Positions 10,551 through 24,200 of a DNA stretch of 64,000 bases are shown here, piece by piece. The stretch is from Arion vulgaris. Taxonomy: Eukaryota; Mollusca; Gastropoda; Stylommatophora; Arionidae. Positions within the stretch are counted from its first letter, which is position 1; every line of letters starts with the position of its first letter. The notes below the pieces were generated by a model. That model ran no database searches. It was not told where the DNA came from and saw nothing but the letters and a program-made list of their open reading frames with translations. The DNA lies in the NCBI GenBank assembly GCA_020796225.1, contig CM036764.1, forward strand, positions 23,740,233 through 23,804,232, given 5' to 3'. Both the position numbers and the translations under genes were made by a program.

Positions 10551-13125
10551 GATGCTATGTGATGATAGACCAATATGGTCATAGATGAGAAGATAGAAAA
10601 GGGGTGATGTTCAGTAGACTACAAATGGAAGTGCACTAAGATACATGTTTAAATCATAGTGCAGACAAGCGGGTAGCACAATGTCATTTAAGGTGACAAG
10701 AGGAAACAACAAAATTAATTGAAACGTATTCTTCTTTTCCACCTGCTTCCCATTTTCTCTCTGTCAAATTAAACGTTCTGTTAGCTTACATCAAAATGAC
10801 TTGTGCTAGAGGACATCATGAACAGTCGCATTAGTAGATCAAGGCACAACAAACAGCAGCATCCCATTTTATTCGCGTATCTCTGATGCCCGTGCAGTGT
10901 GTGTAAGTTTATCACGTAAACACTCTTAGTCGTGACTAGAGACAACTATATAAGTGATGCGTGTATGAATGAGTGTTAGAGAATTGAGAGCAAGTAAGAA
11001 TTACTCATGACTAAAGTGAGATATCAACACATGAACAATCTATTTAGATTGTACACACCTTCAGGAAATAACAGCTCGATATAACTAGACAGTCAAGCAG
11101 CACTTCATTGAAACGTAAAGGAGAAAGAGAAGAGGTTGATAGACCAAAGAGTACATGATGAATAACAATAGAAGAGATCAAAGCTGAAGTAAACACCCAG
11201 AATAGAATTTGGTGGGAGAGATATACAGTTGCAGCCCCGTGTTCCACTTGGTATAAAACAAAGTTAATGAGTCAAACAAGTTTATGAACAAACACACATC
11301 CAATATGAGTCTTGTCGAATGGACTACCATCATATCTTGGAAGATGATATCTATATATAATTTATATTATATTTAATTAACTGTATAACAAATCCGAGTG
11401 ATACCAAGCATTTTCTTATGTATGTGAAAACGTATGAGAAATGTGTAGAAATAATTCTCATAACGTTTTAATAGCAAGTTCAAACAAGTGTGACCGTCAA
11501 ATTTAATTTAGTCATATTAGGTCTCATAGAAATCTGTGTTCGTTTGAAGATGAAGCCGTCTACATTGATTTTGTTACCAAGCAAGTAGACGAGTCTAAGG
11601 AGATTATACACAAATGTACATATGTAGTCTAGCCACAGTTAAGACAGTCTGAAGTCATTCATGAAGAAAATGTGACATGGATGTACCCACCTGGGTACTG
11701 TATGTTATATGTCCCTGTTGCAAGAACAAGTCACAAACATATGAGGTTTCAGGAAGAAGGGTGAGATTGGAGCAGCACTACCTTCTTCTCTTTGCTGTTT
11801 TATCTTCCGTAATTTTTTTTCTCCATTTATTAGAATTCCCAGCTCTTTATCATTATATATATATATATAGTTCTGTTCATGTTTTATTTGTCAAAGTATT
11901 TGTAATATTTTCTATGTTTGTTTATGGCTATATGTTTATACAGTAGACTCTCAGGCAGCCGGTACTTTCAATAAAATGTATTTGCTGTATTCTACAAATG
12001 ACTAAACACAAATAGCATCACATGGATATTGTACAAAATGTTAACGTTTGGTCGAAAATTGGTACTGCTTTAATGGTTTGTCAGATGACTTATCGTACTT
12101 TCAGTTAAGAATAAACGTGTATAATGTAACTATTATTTCTTCCAATCTAAGACGCACTTTTGGGCGGAAGATGGGGTGGAGGGGCGTTTTGGTTAAAAAC
12201 GTAGCGCGTCTTAAAGTGTTTAGTGTTGTTTGTTTTCTAATTTCCTGCGCTTTGTTCACTGTATCAACACAGTACCAAACGATTTGTTTTTATGTGGCAC
12301 CCCATATCCAAGTTTTACCTTTATCGCATTTATTATATAGTGATTCCACATGCTTTCAAAATGTGAATCCATCATAGTAGTGGAGCTCACAACGACAACT
12401 AGGTAGTTGTTGGTATCTTAGAAAGTACGTAGGAAATGCTGTATTTCGTTCACTTCGATCTCTTATTGCAAATTATAAGGGTATCAAAAGGATTGCAATA
12501 GGAAGCTGTTTTCAAGCGAAAAGTTCTTGTGCATGCAGAGAAGCGTTGAATTGAAGCTTCGTATCGACATTTTGATATGAGTGATGATAAAAATAATGAT
12601 ATGAAATAAATGATGGTCGTTGAAATGAAGAATTTATCATAAGTTTAAGTATATATTTTCATGCAAAGACAGTAACAAAGTATTTGCCGTAAGAAAGGAT
12701 GAACATTTTCATGAGTCGATTAAAATGTGATTGATTTGTTACGGAAACAACAAATAAAATGATTACCCAACACTCAATAAGTCATGCATGCAACTGAAAG
12801 ACAAAATCAAGAAAATATGTTCATCGGCAGTCGCAGTTGTTGCGACAGAGACCGACCGACTCGTGCGGATTATCGTTGAGACGCGGAACATCTGACTTGC
12901 AAATCATCCTGCAGATTTTTACAGAGTGTGATTAACTTTCAACATCATTGTTTTCAAATTAAGAGAAAAGTAGAAACTATGAGTTTAGTCAAATTAGAAA
13001 ATGCTGACGAAACCACGACCTTTTTTACAATATGCCGTCAGACAGATATCCACGGCTCAGAAAATATAGATGAAACAGATGGGTAACTTATATCATACGT
13101 ACCATGTTGTTGGTAACTTACATGT
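10551..13125. other. no recognised gene or repeat family
   Basis: AT-rich DNA. The open frames here (for example 11677-11946 and 12048-12377, +) are low-complexity or show no domain. I see no splice-bounded segment with coding character. Confidence 0.4.
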
Positions 13126-13137
13126 TATTATTTTTTA

Positions 13138-13290
13138 TCTTCTTCTTCTTCTCCCTTTGTTGTCACACTGCTACCGGGTTGTTGCCCAGTGTCGTGGTTT
13201 TCTGTTTTTGTCTTGCGCTGTTCTGGTGGCTTGTGTGATTGTTATCTTTGCTCTTTCACAGGATTCTGCTACGCCATCTAACCATATATT
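13138..13290 (-). mobile_element. LINE 3' end, (GAA)n tail family
   Basis: Minus strand reads [20 protein letters not shown] then [17 protein letters not shown], ending in GAAGAAGAAGA. Near-identical to the + strand copy at 32.4-32.57 kb; diverged copies at 44.0 and 45.2 kb. Confidence 0.75.
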
Positions 13291-13634
13291 TATTCTGTAA
13301 TATTTTTTAATATTACAGATTAATTTTAGATTTAGCGTCTCGCAGTTCTCAAGGTTATATGGAAGTCGCTCACCTCGAGCAACGGCTACTTGCTTACGTC
13401 CGTGGTTGATTACAGACTTATCATTCTCACATTATCACAAACACAATGTGATCGACTGAAACGTGTTTAGTATGAAGTCTTACGTATAGTCCTAGTTGCA
13501 CTAGAGATACAGCGTTTCATAAGAATTTATTATAGTATTTTTTAATAGATGTACTCGTACAGACCGTCACATAACCGTAACAATCTTCTACTTTATTTTG
13601 TAATAATCATACTCTACTACGTCATACTTGAGGA

Positions 13635-13790
13635 GCGTATGGCCGAACTGATTAGAGTGCGGCTTCCATGTGGGAGACAAGTGATCAATTCACGATAAGG
13701 CCGCGTATTTTTTTTCAATTGTGTGCTTAGAAAAATCCTAACCAGGATAGCTTTGCGGCAACTTCACTAACCATGCGGCCATTAAATTTC
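13635..13790 (+). repeat. tRNA-derived SINE fragment
   Basis: Box A-like TGGCCGAACTGATTAG and box B-like GATCAATTCAC flank a tRNA-sized interval. Related to the tRNA-like piece at 24.2 kb (TGGCCGAATGGATTA). Confidence 0.5.
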
Positions 13791-14164
13791 TCAGTCGCTC
13801 GTCCCACCTGTCCTATACCGCCCTAAAAGCAATACCACAGGCAGTAACAAGTTATCATACATACATCATATTGATGATGTATTGTTACAGACGAAGAGTG
13901 TTTGAAAGGGGACTCACTGTACAATCTGACTCTAGCAGGGACACACACCCTGTGACATGAGATATACATCATCAAAGTTGATACAGAGATGTTGATCACT
14001 CTATTCATTAGATTGCCGTGTTTCATGTTAGTTACAACAGTTCTTTGTTATTCTGTGATATAAATCCCTAGAGTGATGTTACTGCTTGATCTATAAATGT
14101 GTGTGAAGTCATTGTTTTTGGGGGTTTTTGGTTATTTTTTGCCCTATTCAGTTGTAGTCGTGGC

Positions 14165-14410
14165 GCCCTGTCTGATTTTGCATGACTGCTTTCTTTCCTT
14201 ATTATCATTCGGTTTCCCTTGCCATTCAGATGAGCCTTGCTCTGGCTTAAGAGGTACTTGTAATTTAGATCCCCAAGTAAAGGATCAGGGTTTCCTGGTG
14301 TCCAACTGCGTCCTGTTTGCAAACCGAAAATTGTTAGGTAATCTCCTCAAACTCCATAATTACCACAGCACGTGGTCACAAGAGAAGCTTGTTATCAACA
14401 AACTAGTAAT
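14165..14410 (-). repeat. tRNA-derived SINE family B
   Basis: Antisense copy with the body blocks CCTTATTATCA, ATTTAGATCCCCAAGTAAAG and GGTTTCCTG, and the tRNA-like head at its right. See the complete copy at 57.5 kb. Confidence 0.65.
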
Positions 14411-14479
14411 TGTTTGCTTTTGATATCTTCTTCTTTCTTATTGTCATCAGCATAATGTATATGCTTCTTTGTCAATACA

Positions 14480-14880
14480 ATCAGCTGCCTTTAAAACATG
14501 CTCACACCTCACATACCTGGCTGTACACGCCTGGACATGCTGGAGTGCGGTAACGAGCGTGCTGACTCTCTTGCAAACAGTGCCCCGACTCAAGTGGGCA
14601 GAAGCATGGACAGAGCCGATATCATCAATGCGGTACGCTCTCAATTGTGTGACATGGGCGGGTCTCAGACACTGGAACGAGTTCAAGAATTAGGCGTTAA
14701 GTTTGGACATGCCAGACAGTGTCGTCTTCGTGGTAGAGAGAGAAGATATAGTAATCAACTTCTCATGGGTACTGTGAGCAAATGGACTTTGGGATGGCTG
14801 CTGCAACGGAGGACAGAGCACGAATGGGAATGCCCAATGTGCCATGACGTCATAACCTCACAGCAGTTACTGTAAAGTAA
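14480..14880 (+). mobile_element. LINE RNase H C-terminal fragment
   Basis: Reads LDMLECGNERADSLANSAP, the GNERAD.LA end of RNase H, then a tail with GHARQCRLRGRERRYSNQLL and HEWECPMC. The catalytic part is absent. It lies 140 bp upstream of the first trio-like exon on the same strand but has no bearing on it. Confidence 0.75.
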
Positions 14881-15015
14881 GATAGTCCATTGAACTACTT
14901 TTGTTTTCTTCATTAGTATTAAATACCAAATACTACACATAACACTTACAGCACTTGTATATAATTTGTTCTTAACTTGTCACTTGATCTCATGTATATT
15001 GTTCCTATTTTGCAG

Positions 15016-15216
15016 GATTCTACTGGTGCAGAGGCTATGTCCATTTCTGAGCCAGCAATAGTACCTCAAGTAGCACAGAAAACAAAACTGGATTCAACTA
15101 ATGAAGAGGAGGAACCGGCTCAGGATATTGAAATGCCTCCACCCATGGAGATTCAAGAACACTCTTTCAAAACGGAGAGCAAAGATGTTTCTACTGATGA
15201 TGTTGCAGCTAAGTTG
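15016..15216 (+). CDS. trio: trio-like exon 1 in window: acidic linker
   Basis: 67 codons in phase 0 between a TTTTGCAG acceptor and a GTACG donor. It encodes a Glu/Pro-rich stretch ([17 protein letters not shown]) with no recognised domain. Linked to the gene by matching phase with the next exon and by position. The weakest conserved exon along with exon 2. Confidence 0.65.
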
Positions 15217-18200
15217 GTACGTTTTAGTCGACAAAAGTGTAGTGGTCTTTTTTTAATAACACTTAACATCTTCTCCCTGAGAGGATTACAGACATAGATG
15301 CTTCCAACATCCAGTGTTGGATATCATATTGTCCTGGCTATACAGGTGTATGTGGTAGGGAACACTAATACGCTGGTTTAGAAACCTCATATAATAGAGG
15401 TGTTGGATAAGGATAAGAGGAAAATACTGCAATTACTAAGCAACTGTCTGTTGGATAAATGCACAACAATAGATGAAGTAGCTTTGAAAACTTCAAATCA
15501 ATAGCTTGATGAGTAAGACAGTGTACTTGCAAGACCAGTTAAGACATATGTAACCTTTCATCTATCGCTTGCGATTGACAACTATTATTATGTAACCAGT
15601 GAGCTACAGTAATCACCACATACTCACTATCATTTGTGTGTCGCCAGGAGTAAAGAATAGTAACACTGCGACCTACAAAGCATGTCGAAGAGGCAACTGA
15701 GGTAAGGGCCTAGGTAAGCTACCTAGTAAATAAAAGCATGCAGAAATCGAATGTGCTGGTCTACTTTAGATGCATAACTGGCACAATGCAATACTAAGTA
15801 AACAGTTGGGCATCAAATCTGAAAGAGTGATCAGTTTCAGCATTTCTTATTCTCAGCAACAACATCATCTAGCTAAGCAAAGTAAAAAAAAGTTTGATTG
15901 AAGGCAAGCCTGGACTAAAAAATTAACGATCTTGGAAATGCAAATAAGCTCAATTGAAAAATAACAAGTTGAAAGTAAACAACAGAGGCAATGAATATAA
16001 ATTGGACACATTATTATTGATAAAGAGTTTTTTTTTAAAAGAATTATCAGCAAAAACTTATTAAGATGTTACACATTTATTATCGGATGTAAAAATATAA
16101 TAGATTGAAGTTTATAGAGGGTTGTCAGGATAGTTTCAAGATTGAAGGCAAAATTAGCATACAAGAGTAAAGGTTTAAGCAAGTGGTTTGGAAAATAAAT
16201 ACACAAGAGAAAAGATAAAATTTTGGATAATAAATGCAACAGACAATAACCAGATTATACTAGGAAAAACAGCTCTTTGTATCGATATACATATATTCCA
16301 GCAACATAAAAAGGGATGTAGGAGTAGATAACGAAATAAAAAAATTGATTACAAGAGCTTTTATTGCACTAGAAAATGTATGGAAATCAGACAATTTCTA
16401 AACTAAGGATTAGTTAATGTCAAGTCGATCCTTATTAACTCTGAGATATTAAGAAGGATAAAAATGACTACTGAAAACATATCAACTTTTTCAGAATAGA
16501 AATGTTATGACATTGTTATTAAATAAGAACTAATGGAAAAAGCCAAGCAGCTCCAGTAGAACTAGAGTTTAAGGAAAGATGTTGATAAGAAGACCAACTA
16601 ATATTATAATAAGACTTGTTTTGTTCTGTAGTCTGCATGGAAAGAGAAACAGAAGTTGTTTTTATTGAGACGAGATTTGAAAAAAAAGATATAATGGAGA
16701 CTAAGAAAACATGGCAGAACCTGTAAAGGATAACACAAGACATAAAAGAAAGGTTTAGATTTTCTGAAGACCTGTACTTCAGAAGTCTCCTTCTTTCGTT
16801 CATTCTTACGACCAATTCTAATCACTCTTTGTGATATGATTTGATCTTTGCCAAGAACGTGTATACGTTGCACATTGGTTTGGTAGGCCCCTAAACGCAT
16901 AGACTTCTACAGGTTTAGGACATGTGCATCCGATTTCAGCCAAACCTCCTTAGTCGCCTCTTACGACATGCGTGGCAGGTAACAGTGGTTCTATTCTTTA
17001 CACCCCAATTGGGCCCCGGTAACCACTTGGGTGTCTTCTTCAGAAGTAATTGAACAGGATCATTGACTATTCTAAACATGTACACTGTTTGGTGACAGTA
17101 TACACAAGCACTTTTACTGCTTAGCTTAAATATCCCCCTAGTGACCCACAATCGGGAATATGCTATAATAAAAGATGACATGTCACCAGGAACACAAAAA
17201 GAGCAATGTTCAACACAATCTTTCTCTGGACATTATGCTATCAGTGCCAAACCTGGACACTGACATCAAGTGATAGAAGAAAACTAGTCATGGCAGAGAT
17301 GAAGTATATATGCAGAATGCTTGGGGTCACAAGAAGAGACCGATTGAGAAATGAAGACATCAGGAAAATAGTGGGTACAGTACTGAACTTCATCAAGAAA
17401 CAACAGATTAAATGGTTCAGCCACATAAGATTACCAACAGACCTCAAAGAGCAATGTTGCTCCGATACAATGGATACAAAGCAAAAGGCTGGCCACTCAA
17501 AAGGTGGACCTCAGAGATAACAGAGGAGATGAAAGACACTATTTATGAGGCGCACCCAAGGGCTCGATCTAGAAATCTCTTCTTATCCTGACTCTGTGAG
17601 GCAAGACAAGATTGGGGAAAAGAAAAGAAAGAAAGATGACAGCAGACTCTTTATATATCATGTCCTTTCCAAACCATTGCTCAGAGAAAAAAATACTCTT
17701 ATATAGTTTATCGTATAGAAATAGCCAAACAGAATTCCTTGTAAAATGTTATTGGTTATTGAATCGGCATCAGAGCGCTCCATACAGAACCATAGGTACT
17801 CAGTCTCCCCAACAGATCTCAAAGGGTATGCATACTGATGGTTCCCATAGCTCGATCCTTAAACACACTCCTCAATCTGCCCCTCAGCCATCCAGTTATG
17901 CTTGTACAACATATAATTCTTAGCTCCTTAAATTAGATGGATAGATTAGAAGGTAAAATGTATCAACAACAAATAATAAGCTCCAGCAGCTGACAGAAGA
18001 ACACTTGACAATAAGTGACATAAAGGGTGTCATGTCTAAAGAGAAACATGTTGCTAAGTATGAATCTTAAGGTGTGGCATTTCTAAACTAGAACAACAAG
18101 AGACTATGTGAAGAGTTTCATTAAGTTGGTGAATTAAACAGTTAAAATGATTGTTTATATTCCAGCTTTACCATGTTGTTTAATTGAGTGCACCATGATT

Positions 18201-21200
18201 GTGGTTAAGGCAAGAAACATAAAATATCTAAACACAAAAGTCAACCTACCTTGTTCACTTGAAAAAAAATAATTAATTTATGGGTATAGAAATTGTATCC
18301 CATACATAAGTAAAGAAAGTAAAGAACCTTTTTCATACCACGTGATATATTGGGCCTGAATATTTTGAAGTGTAAAATACACTTTTAGGTCTGAATTTTT
18401 CTTTGGCAACCGACACATGATTTGTCATGTGATTATCATCAGCAGTCACATATTTATAGGCAATGTACAGAAACATACAGATCTGAGGTGGTCATACTGG
18501 ATCACATATATAGCATGTTTGTATTTGTCTAATGTATCTGTTTACAATATCTCCTTTTGTTAGTCACCACAAGTTGAGAGACCTACTGAGGAGGAGACCC
18601 AAGCACTTATGATCTAATTGGTTCCATGTGCAGTGATGATGATCAGGCGACTAAACAATATTTCCTTGCATATAAATGTGTTAATACATATATTTTGTTG
18701 TTGTTGATGATCTGTCCAGATGTCATATTGTCTTGATTTACCATAGTTTCACTGAAGTATGTTTCACACATGTTTGGAAGAGGTTTAAGTCGGTCCTTTT
18801 CCCTCTATGTCTCATAGCAATAATAAACATTCAGTCTTCATTCTGCTCATTAATTTATTTTTGTATTTTTTTTGTTCCAAAGGCTTCCCAATTATCCCTC
18901 AAACCTCAAGGTGATGCAACAACCTCTGTTGAACTGGCAAACCAAATTGAAAACATTGTCAAAAATAGAATTGTAAGTAGATATATATATATACTTAGTA
19001 TAGTTATTATGACCAAAAGGTCTCAGTGTAGATGAGGTCGAGTTCCTAGTCTTATCGGAGACGGATGATAAAACATAGGTCCCATGTTCAATTTGAGCAC
19101 ACAAAAAAGAACCCTTTGGCATGTAGGTGAGGTCGAGTTCCTAGTCTTATCGGAGACGGATGATAAAACATTGGTCCCGTGTTCAATTTGAGCACATAAA
19201 AGAACCCTTTGGCAGTTCAAAATCAAGAAGAGTATGCTGGAAATTCGCTGCCCTGGCAAAACTCATTAGAAAAAGATTAAAAATAAAAAATTCCTTCAAA
19301 ATATCTTCGTTTTCTTCAAAATTACACTGGTTACCCTCAAAGGTGCTACAGAGTTTGTGCACTGCCGCTGAAATCTTCCTGTGTAAGAAAGAGATCAGAG
19401 CACACATGGTTACTCACCAAAGTGCATTGTTGATGGTCAATTCAATCAATCAATTAGGACCAAACAGTAGAGCCCAGACAGGCAAAACCTGGTAATTTTG
19501 TGGAATATTTTCTTTACATTCACTTGCTATGCATTCCGGCATTGTCATGATGCCTAATATGACTCTGACCGATTTTGCATGAAGGCTTTCTTTCCTTATT
19601 ACCATTGTCCCTCGCCATTCCAGCAAGCCTTACTCTAACCTCAGAGTTACTTATAATTTAGATACCCAAGTAAAAGATCAAGGTTTGTAGTCCAACCGCA
19701 CACTGTGTGCACACTGAAAACTTTTGGCCCCAGCTGACCTTGAAACCAGGAATTTGAATGGCATGTAGTCATTAGCACAGAGTGTTATCAACTTTGCTAT
19801 CATGACCCTCATATGAATTTGATACACAGACACACTGTAGAATTTATATGTCCAAAATTTACTTTCAACTTGATGATAGGCTTAGTGCTAAGATATGAGA
19901 GTGAGCTGAAAAGTTTTGCCTCCACTGTTATATTTTTAGTAATATCGGATATATATGGATAAATCTGATTCTTGACAGTTGCATAGATTTGGGGATTGGT
20001 GTGCAATAGCATTTTATATAAACTCATCATAAATATGTTCCATCTACTTGTGTAATGTAAAGATCCCATTTTCATATCTTGTTGCAAAATATGATGTTAT
20101 GTCCATATTTTTTTAACCAGTAGCACATGATGATTGGCGTTGTCAATACCATACTGGCGACTCTTACTTACAAGTGTTTTTCCGGTACCCATTTAAGTGT
20201 AGATCGACCTGAGAGTCATTAGTAGTCAGAAAAACTCCAACATCCAATTGCTAATCGAACCGAGACCACCATCTAGGAAGTAAATGCACAAACCACTGTG
20301 CAACCATAACTCTTAATTTACTTTTGTAAGGCATAGGAATTCTCATTATACATATATACATATATGTATATATGTATATATATATATATATATATATACA
20401 TATATACATACATAAATTCCAAAACCAAAATGATAATTCCTATATATAATACAAAAGCAGATTGATATATATACATATACTTACTATGTGAAATGTCATC
20501 ATAATGATGGAAACAAATAAAAAATAATATATATATATTTTCCATTGAGATTTGTTCAATTTTTAATCAATATGTTTTTAATTTTAGGTGCTTTTTTTCA
20601 ATATGTTTGGAACTATGATAGCACAACGTAGCATATGTGCCAATCGACACACTGCACTGTATTAGACGTAATGCACAGTCAAATTTGCTATTTTTAATAG
20701 TTTTACTGATATGCAAATGTCAGAAATTAGTTGTGTTAAGTATATATATATAATAAAAGCTAGTTGCAGTAAATTAACTAAATTTGCTGCTTTCCTGTTC
20801 AACTATTCTTCATATTTTCTACAGTCGTTTCATCCTCTGACCCATCAATAACATTTGTATTTCCAGGATCAATCCACAGAAGTAAATGGTCAGACAGTTA
20901 AAACAGCAGACCAAGAATTGTGTCAGATAGATGATCAAGTTACTAAAGATGAGGAGGAAGAAGAAGAAAAGGCTGGCATTGATACAGAGGCAGAGAAAGA
21001 TAAATTCCTCAAAAAGAGACAGTAAGTTGTAGCAGATGAGAATGATGATTTTAAATATAAAGTAGACTACTCAAATAAGTAAAGCTGAAGCTCAAGAGAT
21101 ATATAACATCTCATAAACATAGACACCAATACAATGTAGGATACCTCGTAGGATACCTCAGAAATAAAAAAAAGCAAAGGAATAGTTTATGATCACAGTC

Positions 21201-24200
21201 TGTAATAAGTATGAGGTTTTGCAACAACTAGACGATGAGGTGAGTACAGAAGAGTGCTGACAACAAGTCAAAAATAATTTGAATGAAACATGTATAAAGG
21301 TATTGGGACAAAAGAAACAGTGAGATAAAGCATAGATAAAACTCAAAACTCTCAAAATAATTTTTTTCAGCAGATTTAAATAATAGTAAAACTAGAGTTA
21401 CCAAAACCAGAACCCAAGAAAAATACATAGAGGTTAGCAAAGAAGTTAAGAAGCAGATAAGGGCAGATAGAAGACAATACTTAGATGACGTAGCAAGAGA
21501 GGTGGAGGTTGCCACGGTGTAAGGAAACCTCAGGGATCTTTATAGCACCACTCAGAAGCTGACAGGTAAATACAGTAATCCAAGTGGTTTGATAAAAAAT
21601 AGTAATGGAAAACTTATTGCTAATGTTACAGACCAAATAGAAAGATGGGTGGGATACTTCAAGAAACTTCTGAACAGACTAGTCCCTGCAAACTTTCTCT
21701 CTTTCTCCCCTACTCCCTCTGCCTGCTCGCAGAAATGAACTTAGATATCACCTGAAAGAAACCATCACATTTTTAGATTCATTCAGGATCTGACAAAAAA
21801 ACTAAGCAGGATCATCCTGGAAAGATTGACAGATGTCATCGACATAAAACTGAAATAAAAACAGGCAGTCCTTCAACCAAATAGATTCTACGCTGACCAG
21901 ATAGCCACACTACGAGTTTACATTAAGATAGTTTGAAATATTTTAAAATGCTAGATTACATTTGAAATATATTAAAATGATATATTATAGAAATGTCAGT
22001 CTTTCATAATCACAATCTATAGGCAGAAAACACAAGGTACTGAATGTGATGATGATGTGACTGCAACACGAAAATTAGTAAACTGAACAAACATTACAAA
22101 AATGTTTTCATTAATTTAGTTATCTTGTTGCATTGTTAACAGATATGTGGTTCAGGAGCTGTATGATACAGAAAAGGATTACGTCAAAGATCTAGCCACC
22201 ATTGTGGATGTATGTGAATTTATTTTATTTTTACAATATATTTCAGAGCTGTTGTTTTAGTTTTAATTAAAACATTAAATGACCTTCATCAATTATCATT
22301 TCTTGTTTTGTTCAGTTATAAATAAGTTAACTCTTTCCACGCTTTAAGCCGCACACTGCGCCACGGCGAAGTCCGTTGCACGCTTTAAGCCGCACACTGC
22401 GCCATAGAGTTGCTTCCCTTATAAGAAGTCTTTCTAGTTTTACTTCTTCTGTTTTACTTATAGTACTTTTTAACCTTGTTATTCTGTTAGGTTGTCCAGT
22501 TTACTTCAATTTAGTATATAATAATATATATATGTTTATTTATTGATAAGTAGTTGGGATCGTATTTTTTTTTTTTTTTTTTTTACTTCCCTTGAATTAA
22601 CTGCTTAAAAATTGAGGAAATAAATGGGCGTGGAAAGAGTTAAAGTAAAGAACCCAATTTCATGCCATGTAGAATATTGGGGAAAATTATGTTTTGTCTA
22701 TCCATATTTTTCTTTGACCAACAACACATGATGGGTGAGATGGTCGACATCATGCACGTCAAATTTATTTCTTAATGTTTCCCTGTTAAACAATTTGGAC
22801 TGGGTCTACCTGAGTGCCATTGGAGGCGGAAAAAGTCATACTTCATCTGAGGATTTTGAACCTAGGACGACACATCTTTGAAACAAGTTCATAAACCACC
22901 ATTCTATGATTGCTATTTTAAAAAATAAATGTTCAAAGTTCGAATTGTTCTAGGTAGTTTAATCCTGTTAGTCTCGATAGACAGCATATGGGAGGATTTT
23001 GTATGTTATTGCTTCCTTCATGCATATTTTATATCAACAAGCCATTTTTTGGTACTCTGGTATAAAAACTTATAAAAATCACTCTGTCGTTTTAAAAAAT
23101 GATTTGTGAACAACTACATTGTGCCGTGTTTAACAGCAAAGCTTTGGTAACTTTGTCTTTTGGTCCAGCATATCCAATTTCATCATGAAATTTTTTCAAG
23201 TTTGCTCTTCTGGTTGGTTTATGATGGTAGATTTAGTATCAACTAGATTTAACTTATATCCCAAGTTTTGCCATGGCAGCAGCACAAAGCAAGGGATCTT
23301 TCTCATGCTCAACTTACACACAGGACTTCCATGGGTTTTTTTGCCAATCTTCGATGGAACTAGCTGCTTGACCTCATCTACCCAGAGGTTGCTCTACATT
23401 CTATTTAATTCCCTTGAAGAGGAAACATACTCAGAAAATTAGGGGTGGAAAGTCAGTGCCTAGTCACTACACTAGGACAGCCCCAAATCTGAGCCTGGCA
23501 TCAGCAGTTCACAGACCAGTGCTCAGAGCCTGCATTTAGCTGGTTATTGGTTACTAAACTGATGCGACAGCACTCTGGGCAGACCCATAGGTGCTCAGTC
23601 TCACCCAACAGATGTTGAAGGGTATGCATACTAAGGTAAAGTCTTCCCAGTTTGATGTACTCATGCACATGCTCATGTACCTACTTTGAGATCTCATTTG
23701 AAAATGTCTTTATAACTTTGTGTTTTGAATGAAAGTTGTACTTGTTTTAGTATTGCTGGAACCTGATTTAAGTAGCTAATGTTGTTTCTGTTTTGTTAAT
23801 TTACAGGGGTACATGGCATATATGAGGGACAATCCCTTGCCAGATGAGATGGAGGGAAAGGATAAAATTGTGTTTGGTAACATTCATCAGATATATGACT
23901 GGCATAATGAGTAAGTAAATTTGCATTCTCTAGTTTATAAAGTCTGAAGATTGTCCCACTATCCGCCATACATTGATTCCCTTGGTTGGGTCTGGTGACA
24001 ACCTCTGCCAGGTGAACTGAGCTAAAGATTCAACACTTCTCATTAGAAAAGTTAGGCGTCTTTACTTCCTGTGTTACGCTTTTAGGGTGATGTAGGATAA
24101 GAGAGACATGAGCCTGAAGAATTTAAAGGTCACATGGCTATGGCAGTCACTACAAAACTGTTCTGTTATGATTTTTTCTTTATCCCCTGACAGAATAAAC

